A stretch of 64,000 bases of DNA, from NCBI GenBank assembly GCA_007115705.1, contig QXEO01000553.1, positions 18,071,366 to 18,135,365 of the forward strand, written 5' to 3'. A program made the position numbers and the translations under genes. Of the stretch, positions 12,239 through 23,277 are shown one piece after another. Origin of the DNA: Dactylis glomerata (Eukaryota; Streptophyta; Magnoliopsida; Poales; Poaceae). Every line of letters begins with the position of its first letter. The stretch's first letter is position 1. The notes under the pieces were generated by a model that saw only the letters and a list, made by a program, of their open reading frames with translations, did not search any database and was not told the origin of the DNA.

Positions 12239-15150
12239 AACTCCTGCTCGTCCTCGAGTAGGTAAGTGATAACAAAAGAATAATTTTTGAGGTGACATGC
12301 ACCTACACAATCTTGATCATATATGTAAGCATTGATGAGCTGGGATCAATAGAACTTAAAACATGGGCATGAAAGATATAATCATGACAATAAGAACTTA
12401 GCAACCATATTGTAAACATGCAAATGAACACAAACAAAAGATCATGATAATGAAACAATGAAAGTCAAACATGTGTTCAAATCATAAGGAAAAACATACA
12501 AGTGGTTTTCAGCTTGTCCCTCAAAGAGAGCAAAACATAAATGCATAGGACACCTCAAAGTTTAAGAGGGCGACTAGATACAAATAATTTAAGAACAACT
12601 GAAACCAACAATATGAGTCAATCAATGAACCTTGGGACAATGCATATCACACTAAGAATGACAACTATGCTCTCTTAATGGTGCATAAAGAAAGAAGGTG
12701 GTGACTCAACATAAAAGTAAAAGAAAGGCCCTTCGCAGAGGGAAGCAGTGATTGCAAGTTTTATAACCTTCAAAAATTATGGTACTTACCGGCTTTGAGC
12801 TCTCATTGCCCCCATCATAAGCATCTTGAATGGTTAAAGTTAATGCGAGAACAATTATGATGCATATGCTTGACAAATCATAAGTTGAAAACCTCGTGTC
12901 CCGTGAATACGAGTACCCAAACTATGCTAGTTTACTTAGAGTCCCAAGCAAGGCTCTTGTCATTGTAAGTATATGTGTATCATTGGGAACCGCCAATGGG
13001 GTACCTCCGTGCCCGATGACATGGAACAAGCCCACACCAAAATGACAGGACAAGCAGACAATGAACACCTCGACATCTCTTTTATTTGCTATATTGTTTA
13101 GCTTTTTATTGTGAGATGCGTCATCGAATGTTCACCATGGGTATGCTGCAAATTTCCACCATGAATTATGCATGGCTTAGATTGGCGGCCCGGCGTTTCC
13201 CTAACACATATAAAAACTCCATGATCCTCACAAGATTCCCAATTCATTTCACACAGCGGGCATCCATAAACAAAAGATCACAATATCAACTCAAATAGGA
13301 AGTGCAATGTTGAAAGCTTGCCCCATGACGGCATGGTTGGGCTAGAATCCAACTTACAACTTGCAAGCATAACAACTCAGCATAAAAGACCACAATGTCA
13401 AATTTTTAGAACAGGAAAAAGTAAAGTGTGCCTTCCGGTTCGTGAGAGCTTTACTGACCGAATTTCGCATAACACTGGTAAGAGTTTAATTTGAAGAGAA
13501 TATAAAAGCAAGTCAAATTTACTTGGAATAGCAAATTGCTAGTAGGTATGTATGGTGGACACAATGGAAAACTTTGGCTTTTAGGAGTTGGATGCACGAG
13601 TAGAGCTCATACTCAGTACAAGGCGAGGGCTAGCAAAAGACTGGGAGCGACCGACTAAGAGAGCAATAATGGCCATAATCATGCAAAGCGACAAAGCGAC
13701 ATTAAAAGAAGCATACGATGGCATCAAAAGTCAAAAACTAAATGATCATGAAGGCTAATGGCGACTTTGGAAGAGTCTAACATGTGTGAGCATGCGCCAA
13801 GTCAACCCAAATAAAGCATCAAGGAGAAAACCAAAATAATGCTTCCATATAATAAAAACAACGCATGATTTTTTCAAAGGCTCATTAAGCAATCTCAGTT
13901 ATTTGAGACAAGTCATGCTACAGCAAAACCACTAAGCATACTATCAAAAAGACATCTAGCATGACATGAAAAAGCCTAAGCCGCAGTCTACACAAGCTCC
14001 TTCTTGTACCACTATTTTGCACAAAGCTTTTTCTCTTTTCCAACACCATTTGAAATTTTTAAAACAACCTCTTTTGATGAAAACCAATAAAGTTCAGAGG
14101 CAAAAATGCACCTTGATGAAAAGATATGACAAGATCTGAACGCAAATCAAGGCGAAAACGAAAACCAAAAGCAGTAGCAGAAAAACTAGAATGCTCGATT
14201 AATAAGAGTGAAAACTAGAGCATTCTTTGCAAATGAAAACGAGTACATCTCCTCCAAAGGAAATTTGTTGGGGTCCAACCATTTATTGCAGCAAACAAAA
14301 AAACTAAACAAACTAAGAAAACTAAAACAACTGACGCTCCAAGAAAAACACATAGTGCATGAAGCAATAAAAATATAGTGTTTTGAAAGGTGACCTGATT
14401 TTTGCCGATGAAGAAGGGGTGCCTCGGGGGCATCCCCAAGCTTTGACGCTTGTACTTCTTGGATATTTCTTGGGGTGCTGGGCATCCCCAAGCTTGAGCT
14501 TTTGTCCATTCTTCAACTCATCTCATCATTCTCCAATCCCTACACTTGAAAACTTCCTTCATACAAAACTAAACACAATTCTATTAGCAACATTAGTGTA
14601 AGCATAAAATATATTCATCCTCTTTTAGCTTCAGGTTTCAACCCAAAACCACCACATACAAAGTATATACTACTGTAGCAACTTCCACAAGAGTTCCATG
14701 ATCAAAAAGAACTCAAAAGAAAGCGATAAAGTGGCAAAAACAAATATTGGCAGAAATCTGTCAAAACTGGACAGCTGATAATGGACGAATTTTTGAGGGA
14801 TTTTCCGTTGCTCAAATCAAAAAGTGTTCAACTAAGAAAAGTTTGGATATAACCTGGGGCATAAGCACAAGAAATTGCAGGTCCAAAAGATAAACAGAGA
14901 ATTTTCACGAATTTTTATGGTGCAGCACCGAAAACAGTTTCAGGACAGCAATAACCCCAAATCTTTACCTCACTCAAATTAGAGGCTTCTCTTGGCACAA
15001 AAACGAAATAAACAAGATAAAGAGCGGTCATTACAGTAGTAATGACTTCCAAGACTCAAATAAAAGAAAAAGTACTGAAAGTAAACATTGGGTTATCTCC
15101 CAAGAGTGCTTTTCTTTAACGCCTTTGAGCTAGGCGCAGAAAATTGCGAA
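12239..15150 (-). other. Element D untranslated internal region with two inner PPT motifs
   Basis: AT-rich and without a convincing gene. Two copies of the 3' polypurine motif AAGCTTGGGGATGC occur inside, at 14443-14430 and 14495-14482 on the minus strand, 2.2 kb from the real one. The block 12701-12755 is shared with A, B, E and F. The whole region aligns with 19573-22494 in E. Confidence 0.75.
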
Positions 15151-15744
15151 TCAAGTACCTTCAGAAGAAGCATTAAGATCAACAGAAGAGGTCTTGTCAA
15201 TAAGGCATTGTATTTCATCCACATAAGTTTTTGAAGTCCCTTGGTGATCATGCTTTGGTACACTATTCTCATCAAAAAGATTTTCAGGACAAATCCAGGC
15301 AAAATTATTTTCGAAAGCGTCATTCAATCCCAAAAGCTTGCAAGGTATAGGTATCTCGGCCTCCCCATCATGTGTATCAATAACCGTTATAGGTGAACCG
15401 AGTTTATTAAAACGCTTAAGAACCTTCCTAGCTTCAATAACGACATCTTTAAATTCTAAACGCAAAGTTTCCAAGATAAAAGCTTTCTTTTCAGGGTCCT
15501 CAATTTCATGAAGCTTAAGGAACATATATTGCATAAAAGGATTAAGACTAGCAAACCTAGTTTCTAACATGTCAATTAATATAACAGAAGCAACTTCAAT
15601 ACTAGGAGCTAACTCAATCAAAGACTTTTCCTCAACTTCATCATGCATACTAATGTGATTAAAGAACTCCTCAATGTTACTTTTGCCAATAATTGAACCA
15701 CTCCCTACAGAGAGGTCCTCCAGAACGAACTTAGGAAACGACAT
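15151..15744 (-). CDS. Element D 197-aa ORF of unknown function
   Basis: Sits 163 bases after the primer site, where gag belongs, but shows no gag core, zinc knuckle or enzyme motif. The protein is acidic-to-neutral and mostly helical in look (ETRFASLNPFMQYMFLKLHE; LETLRLEFKDVVIEARKVLK), with a Cys/Trp-bearing part (NNFAWICPENLFDENSVPKHD) and a hydrophilic tail. Element E carries a homologue of the same length and, by eye, about 85% identity; both are free of stops. Function unknown; a role in packaging or as a gag-interacting protein is a guess. Confidence 0.7.
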   Translation of the reverse strand: MSFPKFVLEDLSVGSGSIIGKSNIEEFFNHISMHDEVEEKSLIELAPSIEVASVILIDMLETRFASLNPFMQYMFLKLHEIEDPEKKAFILETLRLEFKDVVIEARKVLKRFNKLGSPITVIDTHDGEAEIPIPCKLLGLNDAFENNFAWICPENLFDENSVPKHDHQGTSKTYVDEIQCLIDKTSSVDLNASSEGT

Positions 15745-15906
15745 GATAAACTAAAGTAAAGAAATAACAACTACCAAGGATTCTAATTTTTTTGGGTTTT
15801 TGATATAAAAGCAATGCAGGTAAAATAAAGTAAAGTAAAGCAAAACAAATAACAAAGTAAAGAATGTGTGTGCGAAGAACTCCCCTCGCACAAGTCTTCT
15901 CTTCCT

Positions 15907-15924
15907 TCCCCGGCAACGGCGCCA
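15907..15924 (-). other. Element D primer-binding site
   Basis: Minus-strand TGGCGCCGTTGCCGGGGA, the form usually matched to tRNA-Asp in Athila-like elements, 10 bases inside the 5' LTR. Confidence 0.88.
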
Positions 15925-15934
15925 GAAAAAGTGC

Positions 15935-17517
15935 TGCTGACTGGTGAAAGCAGGCGTCCTTGTGCGTGGTGAATGACCAGCCCGTTGGGAACCCCAAGAG
16001 GAAAGTATGATGAGTGCAGCGGCAAGTTTTCCCTCAGTTATGAAACCAAGGTTTATCGATCAGGAGAAGGGAGACGGTGACGACTGAAGGTGTTTGTGGA
16101 ACCTGCACACACACAGACAAATACTTTGTTCCCAACTTGCGATGAGGTTGTCAATCTCACCGGTTTGCTTGAAACAAAGGTTATGAGTGTATCGAGTGGA
16201 AAACAGTAGTAATATGCTAGTAAAGTAAACAGTGCGGGAATAGTAAACAGGTGATTGCAATATGATTAAAATAGGACCGGGGTCCACAGTTCACTAGTGG
16301 TGTCTCTCCATAGATAAATAACATGCTGGGTAAACGAATTACAGTTGGGCAATTGATAGAATAAAGATAACGTGATATGTCAAGAAGATCACTATGAGAT
16401 TCACTCTGGGCATTACAACAAAATACATAGACCGCCATCCAACTGCATCTATGACTAATAATCCACCCCCGGGGATATCATCCGAACACCCTAGAAGTAT
16501 TAAGTTGCGAACAACAGATAATTGCATTAAGCAAAGTGTGTAATGTAAACAAAGCATATGCCCTCGAGCATATGAATGTTGTTTTCTCCCTAGTAGCAAC
16601 AGCACATCTACCACCTTAGAGGTTTCTGTCACTCCCCCAGGTGAAATAGAGGCATGAACCCACTATCGAGCATAAATACCCCCTCTTGGAGTCACTAGCA
16701 ACTACTCGGCCAAGATAGCCACTAACAACGGAGAGCATGCAAGATCATAAACATCATAGAGATAATATAAGATAAAATTCAGTGCAGCAACTTAATCATA
16801 AACACCAATATTCATCGGATCCCAACAAACCAACATCATAGTATTACATAACGGTGATCTCAATCATGTAGGGCAGCTCATGAGATCTAAACATGAAGCA
16901 CATGGTGGAGAAGACAACCATCTAGCTACTGCTATGGACCCATAGTCCAAGGTAGACTACTCACTCATCGCTCCGGAGGCAATCATGGCGATGAAGGAGA
17001 CCTCCGGTGGCGATTCCCCTCTCCGGCAGGGTGCCGGGAAGAGCTTCTGGACCCTCCCGATCTTCGGGTCGATGGCGGCGGCGGATCGCGATGTATTCTG
17101 GAAAACTGATCTGGCCCTTAGGTTTTTCTCGTCAGGGGGTATATGTAGGCGAAAGGGGGCTGTCAGAGGTGGAGCCACGGGCCCTCACACGGGGGTGGCG
17201 CGGCCAGGGGCCAGGCCGCGCCGCCCCTGTGTGTGGGGGCCTCGTGGCCCCCCTCCGTCAGGTCTTCGGATGTTTGGGAGCTCCCCGATGAAATATGACT
17301 TCAGGTACTTGTTTCGTCCAATTCGGAGAATATTTCCTGTGTATCACTTCTGAAACCAAAAACAGCAGAAAACAGGGAACTGGCACTGTGGCACTTCGTT
17401 AATAGGTTAGTTCCGGAAAGCGTATAAAAATGCCACTAAGTGTAACGAAACAATAGGCAAATGGTGTAAAACAAAGCATGGAGCATCAAAAATTATAGAT
17501 ACGTTTGAGACGTATCA
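15935..17517 (-). repeat. Element D 5' LTR, 1583 bp
   Basis: Near-identical to 10640-12223. GC hairpin inner arms at 17197-17205 and 17214-17222. Ends at 17517 before GCGAG. Confidence 0.93.
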
Positions 17518-17835
17518 GCGAGCTCTTCACTTCCTTTGTCGCCATGAGTGGCGCTTGAGCTCTTGACGGCGGCCTAGGAGCCGGCGTCCTCCTCCTCCTC
17601 AGCCTCGTCCCAAGCGACCTCGCCGTCTGACTCCGTTCTGTCAGTGGCAAAGCTGGCCCGGTGCTGGGCCGAATTCTCCGCGGTCTGCAAAGCAAACAAG
17701 CTCTGCCCGGGCCAAATAAACCAAGGTCAGATGATCGGAATCGCAAGGGGGAGAGACAGAGGCCAAACCCGGCAAGCTCACCTCAGCAATTGGGTTGTCT
17801 TGGTCGTGAGGTTCCAGACCCCATGTCCACGAGGC
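17518..17835 (-). pseudogene. Element C antisense gene, middle exons between E and D
   Basis: Island of element C between nested elements E and D. On the minus strand it continues the frame from 25009 across E's duplication (SWTWGLEPHDQDNPIAE), then shows a splice donor GTGAGC at about 17781, a pyrimidine-bearing intron, an acceptor TTTGCTTTGCAG, and an acidic exon (DGEVAWDEAEEEED) that ends in a TAG stop near 17570. The frame then leads to the D insertion at 17518-17522. Confidence 0.7.
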
Positions 17836-19557
17836 TGCTACCGGTTGATGGCGCCAGAAAATAAGCTGATGGCGTGTGGTTGACGTGGGAGCAGATGGTC
17901 CTTGTGCGTGGTGAATAACCAGCCCGTTGGGAACCCCAAGAGGAAGGTATGATGAGTATAGCAGCTAGTTTTCCCTCAGTTAAGAAACCAAGGTTTAATA
18001 TCGATCAGGAGAGGAGAGACAATGACGACTGAAGGTGATGCGGACTGGCTTAGTAACACTCCAACAAGGGCGCCGTTTAATGATACTTGTTGACTCGTCT
18101 TCAGCCAGTAGCAACGCGAAACCTGCACACAACACAACCAAGTACTTTGTTCCCAACTTGCGATGAGGTTGTTAATCTCACCGGTTTGCTTGAACAAAGG
18201 TTATGAGCGTATCGAGTGGAAAACAATATAGTATGCGAGTAAAGTAAACAGTGCGAGTAAAGTAAACAGTGCGAGTAAAGTAAACAAGTGATAGCAATAT
18301 GATGGAAATAGGACCGGGGCCATAGTTCACTAGTGGTGTCTCGCCATAGATAAAATAACACATGCTGGGTAAACAAATTACAGTTGGGCAATTGATAGAA
18401 TAAAGATAAACGTGATATGTCAAGAAGATCACTATGAGATTTACTCTGGGCATTACAACAAAATACATAGACCGCCATCCAACTGCATCTATGACTAATA
18501 ATCCACTCTCGGGGATATCAATCCGAACACCCTAGAAGTATTAAGTTGCGAACAACAGATAATTGCATTAAGCAAAGTGTGTAATGTAAACAAAGCATAT
18601 GCCCTTGAGCATATGAATGTTGTTTTCTCCCTAGTAGCAACAGCACATCTACCACCTTAGAGGTTTCTGTCACTCCCCCAGGTGAAATAGAGGCATGAAC
18701 CCATTATCAAGCATAAATACCCCCTCTTGGAGTCACTAGCAACTACTCGGCCAAGATAGCTACTAACAACGGAGAGCATGCAAGATCATAAACAACATAG
18801 AGATAACAAAAGATAATATTCAGTACAGCAACTTAATCATAAACACCAATATTCATCGGATCCCAACAAACCAAACATGTAGAATTACATAACGGTGATC
18901 TCAATCATGTAGGGCAGCTCATGAGATCTAAACATGAAGCACATGGTGGAGAAGACAACCATCTAGCTACTGCTATGGACCCATGGTCCAAGGTAGACTA
19001 CTCACTCATCGCTCCGGAGGCAAGCATGGCGATGAAGAAGACTTCCGGTGGCGATTCCCCTCTCCGGCAGGGTGCCGGGAAGAGCTTCTGGACCCTCCCG
19101 ATCTTCGGGTCGACGGTAGCGGCGGATCGCGATGTGTTCTGGAAATATGATCGGGTACTTAGGTTTTTTCCGTCGGGGGGTCTTTATAGGCGAAGGGGCG
19201 ATGTCAGAGGGGGAGCCAGGCGCCCTCACGCGGGGCCCGCGCGGCCAGGGGGCTGGCCGCGCTTTCCCTGCATGTGGGGCCCTGGTGGCCCCCCTCCGAC
19301 TCTCCTTCGGATCTCTGGAAGCTTCCGGGAAAAATAAGACTTCAGGAACTTGTTTCGTCCAATTCCGAGATATTTCCTGTGTATCACTCTGAAACACAAA
19401 AACAGCAGAAAACAGGGAACTGGCACTGTGGCAACTCGTTAATAGGTTAGTTCCGGAAAATGCATAAAAGTGCCACTAAGTGTAACGAAACAATAGGCAA
19501 ATGGTGTAAAAACAAGCATGGAGCTTCAAAAATTATAGATACGTTTGAGACATATCA
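17836..19557 (-). repeat. Element E 3' LTR, 1722 bp
   Basis: Longer than D's LTR by a segment near 18040-18120 and a triplet of GCGAGTAAAGTAAACA units at 18233-18290. GC hairpin arms GCGCGGCC 19239-19246 and GGCCGCGC 19255-19262. Confidence 0.92.
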
Positions 19558-19558
19558 A

Positions 19559-19572
19559 GCATCCCCAAGCTT
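19559..19572 (-). other. Element E 3' polypurine tract
   Basis: Minus-strand AAGCTTGGGGATGC, one base inside the 3' LTR. Confidence 0.85.
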
Positions 19573-22494
19573 AACTCCTGCTCGTCCTCGAGTAGGTAAG
19601 TGATAACAAAAGAATAATTTTTGAGGTGACATGCACCTACACAATCTTGATCATATATGTAAGCATTGGTGAGCTGGGATCATAAGAACTTAAAACATGG
19701 GCATGAAGATATAATCATGACAATAAGAACTTAGCAACCATGTTGTAAACATGCAAATGAACACAAACAAAAGATCATGAAAATGAAACAATGAAAGTCA
19801 AACGTGTGTTCAAATCATAAGGAAAAACATACAAATGGTTTTCAGCTTGTCCTTCAAAGAGAGCAAAACATAAATGCATAGGACACCTTCAAGTTTAAGA
19901 GGGCGACTAGATACAAATAATTTAAGAACAAGTGAAACCAACAATATGAGTCAATCAATGAACTTTGGGACAATGCATATCACACTAAGAATGACAACTA
20001 TGCTCTCTTAATGGTGCATAAAGAAAGAAGGTGGTGACTCAACATAAAAGTAAAAGAAAGGCCCTTCGCAGAGGGAAGCAGTGATTGCAAGTTTTATAAC
20101 CTTCAAAAATTATGGTACTTACCGGCTTTGAGCTCTCATTGCCCCCATCATAAGCATCTTGAATGGTTAAAGTTAATGCGAGAACAATTATGAAGCATAT
20201 GCTTGACAAATCATAAGTTGAAAACCTCGTGCCCCGTGAATATGAGTACCCAAACCTCATGCTACTTTACTTAGAGTCCCAAGCAAGGCTCTTGTCATTG
20301 TAAGTATATGCATATCATTGAGAACCGCCAATGGGGTACCTCCGTGCCCGATGACATGGAACAAGCCCACACCAAAATGACAGGACAAGCAGACAATGAA
20401 CACCTCGACATCTCTTTTATTTGCCTTTTGTTTAGCTTTTTATTGTGAGATGCGTCGTCGAATGTTCACCATGGGTATGCTGCAAATTTCCACCATGAAT
20501 TATGCATGGCTTAGATTGGCGGCCCGGCGTTTCCCTAACACATATACAAACTCCATGATCCCCACAAGATTCTCAATTCATTTCACACCGCGGGCATCCA
20601 TAAACAAAAGATCACGATATCAACTCAAATAAGAAGTGCAATGTTGAAAGCTTGCCCCATGACAGCATGGATGGGCTAGAATCCAACTTACAACTTGCAA
20701 GCATAACAACTCAACATAAGAGACCACAATGTCAAATTTTTAAGAACAGGAAAAAGTAAAGTGTGCCTTCCGGTTCGTGAGAGCTTTACTGACCGAATTT
20801 TGCATAACACTGGTAAGAATTTAATTTGAAGAGAAAATAAAAGCAAGTCAAATTTACTTGGAATAGCAAATTGCTAGTAGGTATGTATGGTGGACACTTT
20901 GGAAAACTTTGGCTTTTAGGAGTTGGATGCACGAGTAGAGCTCATACTCAGTACAAGGCGAGGGCTAGCAAAAGACTGGGAGCGACCAACTAAGAGAGCA
21001 ATAATGGCCATAATCATGCAAAGCGACAAAGCGACATTAAAAGAAGCATAAGATGGCATCAAAAGTCAAAAACTAAATGATCATGAAGGCTATTGGTGAT
21101 TTTGTAAGAGTCTAACATGTGTGAGCATGTGCCAAGTCAACCCAAATAAAGCATCAAGGAGAAAACCAAAATAATGCTTCCATACAATAAAAACAACGCA
21201 TGATTTTTTCAAAGGCTCATTAAGCAATCTCAGTTATTTGAGACAAGTCATGCTACAGCAAAACCACTAAGCATACTATCAAAAAGACATCAAGCATGAC
21301 ATGAAAAAGCCTAAGCCGCAGTCTACACAAGCTCCTTCTTGTACCACTATTTTGCACAAAGCTTTTTCTCTTTTCCAACACCATTTGAAATTTTTATAAA
21401 CACCTCTTTTGATGAAAACCAATAAAGATCAGAGGCAAAAATACACCTTGATGAAAATATAAGGCAAGGTCTGAACGCAAATCAAGGCAAAAACGAAAAC
21501 CAAAAGCAGTAGCAGAAAAAAAAGAACACTCGATTTTTAATAAGAGTGAAAACTAGAGCGTTCTTGGCAAATGAAAACGAGTACAACTTCTCCAAAAGAA
21601 AATTTGTTGGGGTCCAACCATTTATTTCAGCAAACAAACAAACTAAACCAACTAAGAAAACTAAAACAACCGACGCTCCAAGAAAAACACATAGTGCATG
21701 AAGCAATAAAAATATAGTGTTTTGAAAGGTGACCTGATTTTTGCCGATGAAGAAGGGGTGCCTCGGGGGCATCCCCAAGCTTTGACGCTTGTACTTCTTG
21801 GATATTTCTTGGGGTGATGCATGGGCATCCCCAAGCTTGAGCTTTTGTCCATTCTTCAACTCATCTCATCATTCTCCAATCCCTACACTTGAAAACTTCC
21901 TTCATACAAAACTAAACACAATTCTATTAGCAACATTAGTGCAAGCATAACATATAATCAATCCTCTATTTGCTTCAGGTTTCAACTCAAAACCACCACA
22001 TATATAGTAGATACTACTGTAGCAACCTCCCCAAAAGTTCCGTGATCAAAAGAACTCAAAAGAAAGCGATAAAGTGGCAAACACAAATATTGGCAGAAAT
22101 CTGTCAAAACTGAACAGCTGACAAAGGTCGAATTTTTGAGGGATTTTCTGTTGCTCAAATCAAAAAGTGTTCAACTAACAAAAGTTTGGATATAACCTGG
22201 GGCATATGCACAAGAAATCGAAGGTCCAAAAGATAAACAGAGAATTTTCACGAATTTTTACGGTGCAGCACCGAAAACAGTTTCAGGACAGCAACATCCC
22301 CAAATCTTTACATCACTCAAATTAGAGGCTTCTCTTGGCACAAAAACGAAATAAACAAGATAAGGAGCGGTCATTACAGTAGTAATGACTTCCAAGACTC
22401 AAATAAAAGAAAAATTACTGAAAAGAAAACATTGGGTTATCTCCCAAGAGTGCTTTTCTTTAACGCCTTTGAGCTAGGCGCAGAAAATTGCGAA
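19573..22494 (-). other. Element E untranslated internal region with two inner PPT motifs
   Basis: Aligns along its length with D's 12239-15150. Inner PPT motifs at 21782-21769 and 21838-21825 on the minus strand. Block 20034-20085 is shared with A, B, D and F. No gene seen. Confidence 0.75.
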
Positions 22495-23088
22495 TCAAGT
22501 AACATCAGAAGAAGCATTAAGATCAACTGCAGAGGTCTTGTCAATAAGGCATTGTATTTCATCCACATAAGTTTTTGAAGACCCTTTGTGATCATGCTTT
22601 GGTACACTATTTTCATCAAAAAGATTTTCAGGACAGATCCAGGCAAAATTATTTTCGAAGGCTTCACACAATCCCAAAAGCTTGCAAGGTGTAGGTATTT
22701 CGGTTCCCTCATCATTAGTATCAATAACCTTTATAGGCAAACCGAGTTTATTAAAACGTTTAAGAGCCTTTCTAGCTTCAATAACAACATCCTTAAATGC
22801 TAGGCGCAAAGTTTCCAAGATAAAAGCTTTCTTTTTGGGATCCTCAATTTCATGAAGCTTAAGGAACATATATTGCATAAAAGGATTAAGACTAGCAAAC
22901 CTAGTTTCCAACATGTCAATTAAATAAACAGAAGCAACTTCAATACTAGGAGCAAGCTCAACCCAAGACTTTTCCTCAACTTCCTCATGCATACTAATGT
23001 GACTAAAGAACTCCTCAATGTTGCTTTTGCCAATAATCGAACCACTACCTACTAAGAGGTCCTCCAAAACGTACTTAGGGATCAACAT
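22495..23088 (-). CDS. Element E 197-aa ORF, homologue of element D ORF
   Basis: Same length and position as the ORF at 15151-15744, open throughout. Changes are spread over the protein (for example VILIDM to VYLIDM, EDPEKK to EDPKKK, DHQGTSK to DHKGSSK) and many keep residue class. There is no gag or enzyme motif. Its survival in two elements that have diverged this far hints at selection; a dN/dS test has not been run. Confidence 0.7.
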   Translation of the reverse strand: MLIPKYVLEDLLVGSGSIIGKSNIEEFFSHISMHEEVEEKSWVELAPSIEVASVYLIDMLETRFASLNPFMQYMFLKLHEIEDPKKKAFILETLRLAFKDVVIEARKALKRFNKLGLPIKVIDTNDEGTEIPTPCKLLGLCEAFENNFAWICPENLFDENSVPKHDHKGSSKTYVDEIQCLIDKTSAVDLNASSDVT

Positions 23089-23249
23089 GATAAACTAAAG
23101 TAAAGAAATAACAACTACCAAGGATTCTAATTTTTTTTGGGTTTTTGATAAAAAGCAATGCAGGTAAAATAAATAAAGTAAAGCAAAACAATAAAACAAA
23201 GTAAAGGATGTGTGTGCGAAAAACTCCCCTCGCAGAAGTCTTCTCTTCC

Positions 23250-23267
23250 TCCCCGACAACGGCGCCA
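23250..23267 (-). other. Element E primer-binding site, one mismatch
   Basis: Minus-strand TGGCGCCGTTGTCGGGGA: as in D except C to T at the twelfth base. It may still prime. Confidence 0.8.
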
Positions 23268-23277
23268 GAAAAGAAGC

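Larger units (their letters stand above)
10640..17517 (-). mobile_element. Element D: non-autonomous LTR element, very young, in element C antisense gene
   Basis: Flanked by a perfect GCGAG duplication (10635-10639, 17518-17522). LTRs are 10640-12223 and 15935-17517. On the minus strand: 5' LTR, primer site 15924-15907, a 197-codon ORF, about 2.9 kb of untranslated DNA, polypurine tract, 3' LTR. No gag core and no pol. The LTRs differ by about five transitions and one single-base gap in 1.58 kb by eye, so D is the youngest datable insertion here. Related to elements E, A and F by LTR start (TGATACGTCTCAAACG) and internal DNA. Confidence 0.93.

Noticed and set aside
15907..15924. tRNA-like sequence
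   Set aside because: Only the 18-base primer site complementary to a tRNA end; no tRNA gene is present.
17518..17835. Separate small gene between D and E
   Set aside because: Its frames and splice sites connect to the antisense gene on either side once the duplications are taken into account.
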